Source: Pyropia haitanensis
Taxonomy: Eukaryota; Rhodophyta; Bangiophyceae; Bangiales; Bangiaceae
NCBI GenBank assembly: GCA_008729055.1
Contig: SDUX01000192.1
Span: 1 to 27,063, forward strand
Length of the DNA: 27,063 nt
Direction of reading: 5' to 3'
Part shown: positions 10,657-19,029 of the stretch, one piece after another
How positions within the stretch are numbered: position 1 is the first letter of the stretch
How the letters are laid out: each line of letters begins with the position of its first letter
Notes under the pieces: generated by a model
What the model was told of the DNA's origin: nothing
The model's input: only the letters and a program-made list of their open reading frames with translations
Database searches by the model: none
Made by a program: the position numbers and the translations under genes

Positions 10657-11520
10657 CTTGACGTCCGCCACGGCGGTGCCGGCCTTGGACGCCGCCCCGC
10701 CCGCGCGGAAGGCCGCCGCCGCCGCCACCGCAGCGGCCGCCTCGGATCGCTTGGCGGCCGCCGCCGCCGCGGCGGCGCCGCCCGCGACCGCCCGCTCTCC
10801 CACCCACGACGCCGAGGCGGCGGCATTGGCGGCGGCCGCCGCGTCCGCCGCCGACACCCCCGCCGTGGCGGCCGCCGCCGACGCCCCCGCCGCCGACGCC
10901 CCCGCCGCGGCCGCCGTGTCAGACGCCGCCGCCGCCGACGCGCCCGACGCGGCCGCGGCGGCCGCGACGGTGCGGGCCGCCTCGGTGACGGCGGCGGCGA
11001 CCGCCTCGGCCGCCCCCACCGCCGCCCGCAGGCAGTCCGCGTCGGCGGCCGCGGCGGCCGACGCTGCGGCGGCCGACGACGCCGCCGCCGCCGTCGCCGC
11101 CGCCGACGCGGCGTGCCCAGCGGACCCGTCCGCCGCTGCCGCCGCCGCCGCCGCCGTCCCCCCCCCCCTCACCCCCCCCCCGCGGCGGTCGGCGGGGGCG
11201 GCGCCTGCCGCCCCCCCCCCCCCCTCCCCCACCCCCCCCCAGCACCCCCTCCAGCCGACCCAGCCGGGCGTCCACCCCCCCCACCCACCTTCACAGCCAA
11301 CCCCCCTGCCCCCCCACGGCGGCGGCCAGCCGCGCCGTCGCCCCCTCCAGCCGCCCCGCCCGCGCGTCCAGCCCCGCCACCGCCCACCGGGAGGCCTCCG
11401 CGGCGGCGTCTGCCGCGGCGGCCACGTCGGCGGCCACCACGGCGGTCTCCGCGACGGAGCTGCTGACGGCGGAAAGCGCCGCCCTGAGCCGCCGCAGCGT
11501 GCGGGACGCGGAGAGGGCAG
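9456..11520 (-). CDS. alanine-rich helical (coiled-coil-like) protein, unrecognised
   Basis: Minus-strand sequence reads N to C in several frames. About 11520-11300 contains LRRLRAALSAVSSSVAETAV and continues as an Ala-rich amphipathic helix. About 11160-10330 is a very long Ala-rich stretch with regularly placed Asp, Glu, Arg and Lys (for example DCLRAAVGAAEAVAAAVTEA). About 10213-10010 holds the least biased part, including ELSHLKALVGHLLLSQAAAV, then DQVSTITKEVCLAMRAYVA and NNGLLDAVLTERVPAYAA. About 9960-9600 has a beta-rich end (GVFRVAPGGALLLPVAARGA). The heptad-like spacing suggests a long helical rod. The complementary strand is also open for 802 codons, but only the minus strand gives diverse, protein-like segments. 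Frame changes occur at C/G runs near 11300, 10300 and 9960. The family is unknown to me; a structural or membrane-tethering role is possible but unsupported. Confidence 0.45.
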
Positions 11521-11799
11521 AGGGGGAGGGGGGGGGGGGGGGGAGGGGGAGGGCGCGGTGGTTACCGCGGGGGGGGTGGCGTGGGGGGGGGGGGAGGGGG
11601 GGGTGGGAGTGGGCGTGGGTGGGGTGCGTGGCCCCGGCCTCGGGTGTGGTGGGGAGGGGGGGGCGGGCATCCGCCACTGGCCGCCGGGGGAAGGGGGGGG
11701 GGGGGGCGCCCCCGTCGACGCGGTCGCCGCTGCCTGGGCGGCGGCGGCCGCCGCCACGGGCACCGCCGCGCCCGCTGGTACCAGCGGCGGCGCCCGTCC

Positions 11800-11987
11800 G
11801 TCACCACCGCCGCAGCCGCCGCCGCTGCCGCCGCCGCCGTCGGCGCCGCCTCCGCTGCTGCTAGCAGAGTAAGCAGACACCCCCGTCCAAGATCGCTCCA
11901 CCCCACACACCCCGCGCCACCCCCCAGCCTCGTGCGGGTGGACCGCCCCCGCCCTCGCCCCCCCCCAACTCAACCGCCCTCTGCCGT

Positions 11988-12025
<38 letters not shown>

Positions 12026-12130
12026 CGCCGCTGCTGTTGGCAGTAAAGGCACCCCCCGCCCCCGGAGATCGCTCCCCCCCCGACAACCCGCGCCCCCCCG
12101 CTGCCTCGTAAGGGTGGGCCTCACCTCCCT
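11800..12130. repeat. diverged tandem duplication, two copies about 165-170 bp apart
   Basis: Copy 1 (about 11815-11948) and copy 2 (about 11990-12115) share a GCC tract, then CTGCTG, GCAG, GATCGCTCC, a CCCGCG segment, CCTCGT and GGGTGG in the same order. On the minus strand both are open and give related peptides (HPHEAGGWRG…ERSWTGVSAYSASSSG and HPYEAAGGRG…ERSPGAGGAFTANSSG), each running into polyglycine. The conserved protein reading suggests duplicated exon-like sequence at the N-terminal side of the alanine-rich gene. Confidence 0.6.
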
Positions 12131-12405
12131 GTTCCCCGTCCATCCCCCCCCACCCGGGGCGCGCACTCCCGAAGCCCCCCGCCCACCCCCAGCTGAGCCA
12201 GTCGCTCCGTGGCAGTCGGCGGTGCTGGAGGGAGGCGTGCCCTTGCCGACCGCAATCATGGGGGGGAGGAGAGACGCCGTGGACGCCGTGACGGTCAGCG
12301 CTGCGCCCGTACGCGCAGGGAGGGGGGGGGAGCGCTGCCGGTAGAGGCGGTGCGTGTTGTGCGACCGAGAGTGTCGGTAGGGGGGAGGACACTGCCAGGC
12401 CGGGG

Positions 12406-12519
12406 CTGGGTGCGCGGCGCGCAATGTTAGGGCGGACCACCCACTGGGTGCGCGGCGCGCAATGATAGGGCGGACCACCCACTGGGTGCACGGCGCGCAA
12501 TGATAGGGCGGACCGCCAA
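12406..12519. repeat. 38-bp direct tandem repeat, three copies
   Basis: Units start at 12406, 12444 and 12482 with CTGGGTGC[G/A]CGGCGCGCAA and continue TG[T/A]TAGGGCGGACC. Copies differ at only a few positions. The array stops just before the 23-bp inverted repeat at 12523. No coding role is apparent. Confidence 0.85.
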
Positions 12520-12522
12520 GAA

Positions 12523-12551
12523 GGATAATACCAGCCTTGGGATTCCCAAGG
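12523..12551. repeat. inverted repeat, left copy, overlapping an 8-bp palindrome
   Basis: Bases 12523-12545 begin GGATAATACCAGCC and are the exact reverse complement of 18266-18288. Overlapping it, CCTTGGGA at 12535-12542 and TCCCAAGG at 12544-12551 form a perfect 8-bp palindrome around one T. This may be the end of an element or a member of a dispersed repeat family. Confidence 0.75.
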
Positions 12552-12644
12552 TCCAGAATCCCAACCCCCCGCCAGGCGCTGCATTCAAGGGGTGCGTGTG
12601 GGGGGCCCGTGAGCCCCCCTGGGGGGACCTGGTGGACTTCCCGG

Positions 12645-12663
12645 CATGGACTTCAAATCCATG
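12645..12663 (+). other. anticodon-arm-like hairpin with TCA in the loop (not a full tRNA)
   Basis: CATGGA, loop CTTCAAA, TCCATG makes a 6-bp stem with a 7-nt loop typical of a tRNA anticodon arm; TCA would be the selenocysteine anticodon. A weak four-pair stem (CTGG/CCGG) lies just upstream, and a T run is at about 12695-12700. No GGTTC-type T-loop or matching acceptor stem is visible, so I do not call a tRNA. Confidence 0.15.
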
Positions 12664-13059
12664 GACTGGCAGCGGCAGCAGCGTCCTCATTGCAGCCCAT
12701 ACTATTTTTTGCACAGAACTCTGGAGCCTCTCTTTTCCGTACACTTCGGTAGCGCAATCCGCTGCGAGCCGCACTCGCGCACCACGGCTGCGCCCGTCGC
12801 GCTGGCCACCGTCGCGCTCGCGCGACATCACTGTAAAACGGCCCCGTGCCAGTCAGCAGTGCAGCATCACGTCTGACAGCGGCTGCCCTAGGCACGTGCC
12901 ATGGCGCGTGCCCGGCCGCGTGCGCGTGCCGCATGACGCGTGCCCTACCCCCACGCACGGTGCCAGCGTGGGTGTGCGGCACCGCGCTGGCTGCCCCTCC
13001 TCTCATTGCGGTCTGCGCTGCCCGGCCCCCGGCTTCTGCCGCCGGGCCCCCCCGGCCGC

Positions 13060-13720
13060 GCGGCGCCCGCCGCCGCCCGGCACCCGGCCCCCGCTGCCCG
13101 CCGCCCGCCGCGCGGCGCCCGCCGCCGCCCGCCGCCGCCCGCCGCGCGGCGCCCGCCGCCGCCCGCTGCCCGCCGCCGCCCGGCACCCGGCGCCCGCCGC
13201 GCGGCGCCCGCCGCGCGGCGCCCGCCGCGCGGCGCCCGCCGCCGCCCGCTGCCCGCCGCCGCCCGGCACCCGGCCCCCGCCGCGCGGCGCCCGCCGCCGC
13301 CCGGCACCCGGCCCCCGCCGCCCGCCGCCCGCCGCCGCCCGCCGCCCGCCGCCGCCCGGCACCCGGCCCCCGCCGCCCGCCGCCCGCCGCGCGGCGCCCG
13401 CCGCCGCCCGCCGCGCGGCGCCCGCCGCCGCCCGCTGCCCGCCGCCGCCCGGCACCCGGCGCCCGCCGCGCGGCGCCCGCCGCGCGGCGCCCGCCGCGCG
13501 GCGCCCGCCGCCGCCCGCTGCCCGCCGCCGCCCGGCACCCGGCCCCCGCCGCGCGGCGCCCGCCGCCGCCCGGCACCCGGCCCCCGCCGTCCGCCGCCCG
13601 CCGCCGCCCGCCGCCCGCCGCCGCCCGGCACCCGCCGCGCGGCGCCCACCGCCGCCCGCCGCCCGCCGCCGCCCGCCGCCCGCCGCCCGCCGCCCGCCGC
13701 CGCTCGGCACCCCGCTTCTG
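13060..13720. repeat. CCCGCC minisatellite with a ~279-bp tandem duplication
   Basis: The tract is built from CCCGCCGCCG, CCCGCCGCGCGGCG and CCCGGCACCCGG modules. A composite block starting at 13076 is repeated from 13355, differing mainly by one 10-bp CCCGCCGCCG module and a few substitutions; 13141-13320 matches 13410-13589 without a difference that I can see. Two frames on each strand stay open through it only because of this composition (Pro/Ala/Arg or Gly/Ala/Arg), so I call no gene. Confidence 0.85.
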
Positions 13721-13819
13721 CCCTCCGGCCCCCGCCGCTGCCCGGCCCGCGGCCCCGGCCGCCTGTGCCCCGGCATCCGGCCCCCGGCCCCCGGCGCCCA
13801 GTCCCCGTCGTCCGGCACC

Positions 13820-14400
13820 CGCCGCAGCGTCGCGTGCCGGCGGGGGGCGTGGCGACCGCCGGGGTAGGGACGGCGTCCGTGGCAACGGGCGGCGGGGGAC
13901 TGCGGGGGCCGTCGAGGGGCGGCGGGGAGGGGGGGCCGTGGTGGCCGCCGGGGGGGGGCGGCTGGCGTGGCCTCTGGGGGGTGGCGACCGTGATTGCCGC
14001 GGGCGGTGGCGGCCGCCGGGGGGAGGCAGCCCCCTGGGGGTGGCAGCCGCCGGGGGAAACGGCCGCGCCGGGGGGCGTCGGGGGGCGTCGGGGGGCGGCC
14101 GCGTCCGCGGGGGCTGCCGAGAAAGGGTGGCTACGGCGGCTGGCGGGGGGGGCGGCCGCGGCGGCTGGCGGGGTGGGGGCGGCCACGGCGGCCGCGGGGC
14201 GGCCGCGGCAGCGGCGGCCGCCGGGGGCGGCAATGGCTGCGGCTGGTGCTTGGGGGGAAGTGGCCTCGGCGGCACTCCACCGCCACTGCCCCGGCCGGTG
14301 GGGGGGGCTGACGCCGCCGCCGCGCACTGCGGTCTCCCCCCTGACGCGACCGCGGCAGGCTGGCGCCCGCGCCGCGGCGAGCCGCCTCCCCTGACGCTGG
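13820..14400. other. G-rich low-complexity block
   Basis: The plus strand switches sharply from C-rich to G-rich here, with GGCGG and GGGGGG tracts and GCGGCCGC-like words. Plus-strand frames are open but encode Gly/Ala/Arg low complexity only. I see no recognisable domain. Confidence 0.5.
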
Positions 14401-15399
14401 TTGAGGCGGCCGGGCAGCAAGACGACTGTGGCGACCAGCTACTCACATGGCAGGCAGGGATATTTGATTGTATTTACAATCCAAGCGATTATTCCACGGA
14501 GGTCAACAGTACATACACATCCGACTTGACTCACATCTCCTGGCCTATCTGGCGAATCAGATGTCCAATTCGTCCAACCTGATAGGCTGTTGAACAATCT
14601 GAACTGGGCGAGATGAAGATTGTAGTACTGAATCAATTGTTTCCGGAGGTGGGCTTACCATATTTGACTCTGAACCCATCCTGGTCAGCGACTTGCGACT
14701 GCCAACGCCGAAGACTGAAGCGCCGGCGTCTGACGCCCCCCTCCTCCCCGCCCCGGTCGCCCGCTTCGCCGTTATCCGCTCTCCGAGCAGACTTGGTGGA
14801 TATGTATGCCTTGTCTCCGACTCCTATCAGTGTTGAGAGCGCGCCCGCACACACGTCTGTCACGGCAGCGACCAGAACGGTTTCATGGAGGGCCGAAGTG
14901 CATCACCCTCTCACCACTGGTTCCGCCGCTCGGGCGCGCTAGTGACGGTGAAACGCCGTCAGTTGTGACGTTTTGGCGTCCCCAATGGTCCACGCTCCAC
15001 CAGCCTGCGTATTTTTTTATAGTGAATAGCGCTGACAAGCGCCGCCTGTCCGTCATGGTGTGACCTGTTGCTCGGTATGTACGTGCACGTGGAGTACATA
15101 GGTCCCGCGGAGCTGGATAGATCCGTCATTCCCGAGTAAACTGATGACGCTGCGACTATTGATGTATCTTTTTATTGCTCTGCACCAACATAGGGGGCAG
15201 AACAAGCCTGTAACCGGGTGTGGCAAGCGCTTCACGCTATAAATTCCCCGCCTCTCAGAGCTGTTCAGTGCTCCATGGTCCTCGTTTTTTGCACAGACAA
15301 TGAGTTTATGAGTACCTGGTGGCATACAATTGCTCAAAGTGGTTGGATGGCATGCCGGGGTCCGCACATTGCTGAACCCGTGCAGAAGGAGGCGCCTTG
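14400..15399. other. AT-richer non-coding stretch with small palindromes
   Basis: GC falls to ordinary values. GATTGTA at 14466-14472 and TACAATC at 14475-14481 form a perfect palindrome. GCCTATC and GATAGGC near 14542-14586 close an imperfect hairpin (inner match CGAAT/ATTCG). An ATG-initiated 109-codon plus ORF at 14613-14942 (MKIVVLNQLFPEVGLPYL…) has no family resemblance I can name; a true gene is possible but weakly supported. Confidence 0.4.
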
Positions 15400-16040
15400 G
15401 GACATGTCGCACTGCTGGACGCGCCCACAGCGCCGATGAGAACAAAAAATGTTGCGGAGGATGTCTGCTGTACTGTTGGGATCTCATAATTGTATCTTTT
15501 TGTGCGTGAGAGTACTGTGGGGCGTTGGACGGCCTGTCGAGGCTACCTGTCCAGAATGGCCACTTTGGGGGTCTGTATGACCCACTTCCCGTCGTTTGCG
15601 AAACCTTCTGAGCACATGACCGTGCTCAGCGACCTCGATTTAGTCGATTGAGCATGCTTCAGAAAAGTTGGTGAAGTGGTCCCTGACTCTTGTTGCACTT
15701 GGTGAAGTGCCCTGCGCACACTTCGGTGCAAGGCGTCACACACCGCTACGACGCGTTTCAGAAAGTGAAGCAAAATCTTCTCAAGCTGTTCCCGCCAGAC
15801 TAAGTCGATGACGCTGAGCACGAATATGTGCTCAGAAAATGTCGCAAACATCGGGAAGCAGGTCATATGGGCCCCCAAAAGTCCATTCTGGACAGGTAGC
15901 CGCGACAGGCCGTCTAGCGCCCCACAGTGCTCTCATCCTTCAAAAACTACATCTATCAGATCTATACAGTGTATTCAGCTACCTCCGCAGCTTTTTGCAC
16001 TTTCAACGGCGCTGTGGGCTCATCCAGCTGCGCTACAGTG
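15400..16040. repeat. large imperfect inverted repeat (foldback element)
   Basis: Bases 15400-15645 pair with 15799-16040 as an inverted repeat. Well-matched blocks are CCACAGCGCC (15425) with GGCGCTGTGG (16008), GAGAGTACTGTGGGGCG with CGCCCCACAGTGCTCTC, and GGCTACCTGTCCAGAATGG with its complement near 15881-15900. I judge identity at about 75-90 percent by eye. Weaker similarity extends outward to about 15190 and 16240 and inward towards a centre near 15720. A minus-strand ORF at 15878-15543 runs across the centre and is probably a by-product. The structure fits a foldback transposon or a MITE with very long arms. Confidence 0.7.
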
Positions 16041-16399
16041 CATACCACCGTATCAGCAGTCAGTCAGTCACGAATGAGTGAACTGCAGAGTACTGTCTTT
16101 GCATTTTTACGGGACGATGGCCAACGGATACCTCTGCCCTCAGCGTTAACTAAACAGAGTTGACCCATTACGCTCAAAAAAGCTCGGAGCGGGCGCCTAA
16201 AGCGCTTCTGCCACCCAGCCTCTCGACTGTCCTGTCCGCCGTACGGGTGCACGACGCCCGATGTGTGCACCAATAGATTCAGCATGATCGTTTTACCCAG
16301 GTAAGACTATTTCTTCCCACGGTGGGTCTCTCATGCACTCTATATCCAGGCCCATACTGCACAGCGGATGACAAAGAAGCAGACGGGAGGCACTTTCTT

Positions 16400-17079
16400 G
16401 CACTGCCGGCGCTGCCGTGGCAAGCGGATCGGCGGCGGCCGGCAGCGACAGCAGAGGCGGCAGCGGCAGCCGGAGCGGTAGCCAACCGGCAGGGGCGGCG
16501 GCGATGGTGAGAGCGGCCGGGGCGGCAGCCGGCCAGCGGCCGGCCGGGCAGCTGGCCGACAAAGGTAGCCCGCGATTGGCGGCAAAAGGCAGGCGGCGGC
16601 AGCCTGCTGGCGGCGGCCGGCAGCAAAGGCGGCGGCGGCAGCGGCACCAGGGCGGCAGCAACCCGGTGGGGGCGGCGGCGGCGGGGGCGGCGGCCGGGGC
16701 GGCAGCCCGGGCGGCAGGCGGCCGGCGGCCGGCCAGGCAGGCGGCCGGCGGCGGCAGCCCGCCAGCGGCGGCAGCACGCCGGCCGCGGTAGCCGGCGGCA
16801 GCGGCGGCGGCCGGGGGCCGGACCGGCGGCCGGCCGGCGGGGGCGGCCGCCCCCGGCCAGGGTGGCGACCGGTGGCGGCGGCGGTGGTGGCAGCCGCAGC
16901 CGCGACGGCAGCCAACCGGCGGATGCGGCGGCGGGGGACGCAGGGGCGGCGGCCAACGCGGCCGCCCGGGCGGCAGGCGGCCGGCGGCCGGCCAGGCAGG
17001 CGGCCGGCGGCCGGCAGCAACGGCGGCGGCGGCAGCGGCAGCCGGGGCGGCAGCAGCCCGCAGCGGCAGGGGCAGAGGC

Positions 17080-17113
<34 letters not shown>

Positions 17114-17540
17114 GGCAGCGGCGGAGGGGGCGGGGGCCGCGGGCGGCGGCGGGCGGCGGGCGGCGGCGGCGGCGGCGGTGGGCAGCGGCGGCGGTAGCGG
17201 GGGCGGCGGGCGGCGGCGGCAGCGGTGGCGGCGGCCGCGGCCGAGGCCGCCTGCCGCGGCAGCCGCGGCGGCCGCGGTGGCGGCGGGTGTGGGCCGGGGT
17301 GGCGGGGGGCGCATCGCGTGGCAGGGGAGCAGGGGGGGCAGCTCGCTGCATGGGGGGCCGGGGTGGCTGCCCGTGGCGGGGGCGGGCGGTGTGGGCGCGC
17401 GGGGCCGCCAGGGGCGGCCGCACGCTCGGCGCCGGCCGGCGTGCTGGTGGTGGGACGGGGGGGGGGGGGGGGGGGGGGGGGTGGCTGCCGCTGGCGGGAC
17501 GTCGGTGGCGGGAACAGGGACGCGCCGCCGCAGGGTAGAG
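16400..17540. repeat. GGC/GGCGGC repeat field with 47-bp repeats and a 25-G run
   Basis: The plus strand is dominated by GGCGGC and GGCCGGC words. A 47-bp block at 16706-16752 (CCCGGGCGGCAGGCGGCCGG…) recurs at 16965-17011, and related shorter copies lie near 16520-16560. Minus-strand frames stay open for up to 495 codons and plus-strand frames for over 200, all Ala/Pro/Gly/Arg low complexity, so I call no protein. A run of about 25 G at 17457-17481 is a strong quadruplex candidate and a likely site of assembly error. Confidence 0.7.
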
Positions 17541-17889
17541 TAATGGAGGTGCCCAGTACAGGTCGGTGTACGTAACTGCAAGTAGGTGAGGAGCCACACG
17601 TGTGTGCTGATGGCGTCGCTGGCCTCGGGGCGCCCAGCGGCTGTGGAGCCTCGACGCGCGAGTCTCGAGCGCTCTCAGAGCGTCTCAGCGAACCCAACAT
17701 GCGTGTTGGTTGAGATCCCCAGGTACTACGTACTACATGCTCTGGTGACACCCTGTGGCCCAAAGCTGCTCAGGAGACGCCTGGAGAAATCGCGGCTCTC
17801 CACGCTCTGTCAGCCAAGACGGGTGACCCCTCTCCATTGTCAAACGGCCAGCACGTGGAAAACTGTCAGACTAGACGGGTGACGCCTGC
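17541..17889. other. unassigned stretch between repeat field and short ORF
   Basis: GC is moderate. Short plus-strand frames have no recognisable domain and there is no RNA gene. A small palindrome, GTACTACGTAC (17734-17744 region), is the only structure I noticed. Confidence 0.35.
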
Positions 17890-18114
17890 ATGGCCCCGGC
17901 GGAGGTCAGAGTGTCGAGGGCCAGGTCGAGGGATCCGGCGGCGGCCAGTGTGACAAAGGCCGGCTCGAGGGGCCAGGCCGTGGCCAGCGTGTCGAGGGCA
18001 TACTCGCGGAATCAGGCAGTACGAAGGACGCGGCACGAGACGGGCCACTGTCGAAGCGAACGCTGTCAGACGCGCGGCTGTGGCCAACGGAAAAAGCATC
18101 GACGACAGATATGA
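17890..18114 (+). CDS. short ORF with three 13-residue tandem repeats, hypothetical
   Basis: ATG at 17890 opens a 74-codon frame beginning MAPAEVR. It is followed by three imperfect 13-residue repeats, exactly 39 bp each: VSRARSRDPAAAS (17911-17949), VTKAGSRGQAVAS (17950-17988) and VSRAYSRNQAVRR (17989-18027). The C-terminus is basic and Cys-containing (ERCQTRGCGQRKKHRRQI). The repeats keep frame and the Ser/Arg/Ala pattern, which supports selection on the peptide, but the ORF is short and lies among repeats. No function can be assigned. Confidence 0.3.
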   Translation: MAPAEVRVSRARSRDPAAASVTKAGSRGQAVASVSRAYSRNQAVRRTRHETGHCRSERCQTRGCGQRKKHRRQI

Positions 18115-18230
18115 GTGAAAGGAGCCTACGAAATGAATTCTGGTTTCAAATGAAGAAGAAAAGTTATATGAAGTATAATTGGTAAACTTACCCTCCCATT
18201 CCCCCCCCCCACCCCCTCCCACCCCCTCCC

Positions 18231-18257
18231 AGAATCCCAAGGCGACCTTGGGGTTCT
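18231..18257. repeat. 12-bp inverted repeat (hairpin)
   Basis: AGAATCCCAAGG at 18231-18242 pairs with CCTTGGGGTTCT at 18246-18257 around CGA, with one mismatch. It sits 8 bp before the right copy of the 23-bp repeat and shares its GAATCCCAAGG core. Confidence 0.7.
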
Positions 18258-18265
18258 GACGTCCA

Positions 18266-18288
18266 GAATCCCAAGGCTGGTATTATCC
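18266..18288. repeat. inverted repeat, right copy (partner of 12523-12545)
   Basis: This is the exact reverse complement of 12523-12545 and ends …GGCTGGTATTATCC. The two copies are 5.7 kb apart in inverted orientation and enclose nearly all of the repeat-dominated block. The similarity stops sharply on both sides of the 23 bp. Confidence 0.75.
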
Positions 18289-18474
18289 CGCCTCGGACCG
18301 CGCACCCCTTTCCGCCCCCCTTCGCGCGCCGCTTCTCCCACCTCGCACCCCTCCCCCTCCCCGCCGGCCCGCCAGGCCGCCCGCCCGCCCCCCCACCCCA
18401 AAGAGCGCGCGCGCAACAGCGCGGGCAGGCGCACGCGGTCTCGCGTCGCAGTGCAAAACCTTGGATGCACACAT

Positions 18475-18510
18475 ACAATTGCTATCGAACGCACAATTGC
18501 CATCGACCGT
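18475..18510. repeat. 18-bp direct tandem repeat, two copies
   Basis: ACAATTGCTATCGAACGC (18475-18492) is followed directly by ACAATTGCCATCGACCGT (18493-18510). It lies about 520 bp upstream of the NTPase ATG, within possible promoter DNA; an operator-like role is speculative. Confidence 0.7.
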
Positions 18511-18556
18511 TTAGTAATGCACTTCTGGCTGCCGTCATGGCAAATCTAACGGCGCG

Positions 18557-18691
18557 AACCCAACCCCACGGTGTCGGTTCTATATACATGGCGGTGGCCA
18601 CCTCTCAGCCAGTCACAGAACCCTGCAACGCTCACGGTCTTGGGTGCAACTGCAACCCAACCCCACCCCTGAAATTTTAACCCAACCCCAC
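18557..18691. repeat. three copies of AACCCAACCCCAC
   Basis: Identical 13-mers occur at 18557-18569, 18654-18666 and 18679-18691, all in the same orientation, in the 5' flank of the NTPase gene. Their G-rich complement resembles telomere-type TTGGG/TGGGG DNA. A partial match (AACCCAACCC) occurs at about 59-68. A TATA-like word (TATATAC) at 18581 lies between the first two copies. Confidence 0.75.
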
Positions 18692-18907
18692 GCTCATGGT
18701 GGTCCCGTCCTGCCAAGTCACGCCGAGTACCTCGGCTGGACACACTCATCGCACGCCCTTTGCTGTGTGGTCGCCCACGCTTGCCCCCTTCCGCACGCTG
18801 TCCCCGCGCCCGCCCGCCAGCTGCTGCTGCCGCCCCCCCCTCACACACCAAGACCACCTCCAAATTCTCCGGGACCCCAGCTGGACCACCTCATCACCCC
18901 TTGGCCG

Positions 18908-18961
18908 CCTCGGGAGGCCAATCTACCCCGGGAGGTCAGTCTTCCCCGGGAGGTCATCCCG
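18908..18961. repeat. 18-bp direct tandem repeat, three copies
   Basis: Units at 18908, 18926 and 18944 share C[C/T]CGGGAGG[T/C]CA. They are a multiple of three and read PREANL / PREVSL / PREVIP in one plus-strand frame, 70 bp before the ATG chosen for the NTPase. No coding call is made for them. Confidence 0.7.
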
Positions 18962-19029
18962 GTTCCCGGCGCGGCCCGTGGGGCGACCGTGGGCAGACCG
19001 CGGGGAGACTGACCGTCCCCATCGCCGCG

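Noticed and set aside
12640..12710. Full tRNA-Sec gene
   Set aside because: Only an anticodon-arm hairpin is present. No T-loop consensus and no closing acceptor stem were found within about 100 bp.
12846..14582. Plus-strand open frame of 578 codons and a minus-strand frame of similar size across the minisatellite
   Set aside because: Several frames on both strands stay open at once because CCCGCC-type repeats contain no stop codons. No domain or non-repetitive core is present.
15543..15878. Minus-strand 111-codon ORF (…TCFPMFATFSEHIFVLSVIDLV…)
   Set aside because: It spans the centre of the large inverted repeat, so its two halves are reverse complements. The protein-like look is probably chance, and it has no family match.
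16279..17763. Minus-strand 495-codon Ala/Pro/Arg frame
   Set aside because: It is repeat-derived, overlaps equally open frames on the other strand, and has no diverse segment apart from its two ends, which lie outside the repeat field.
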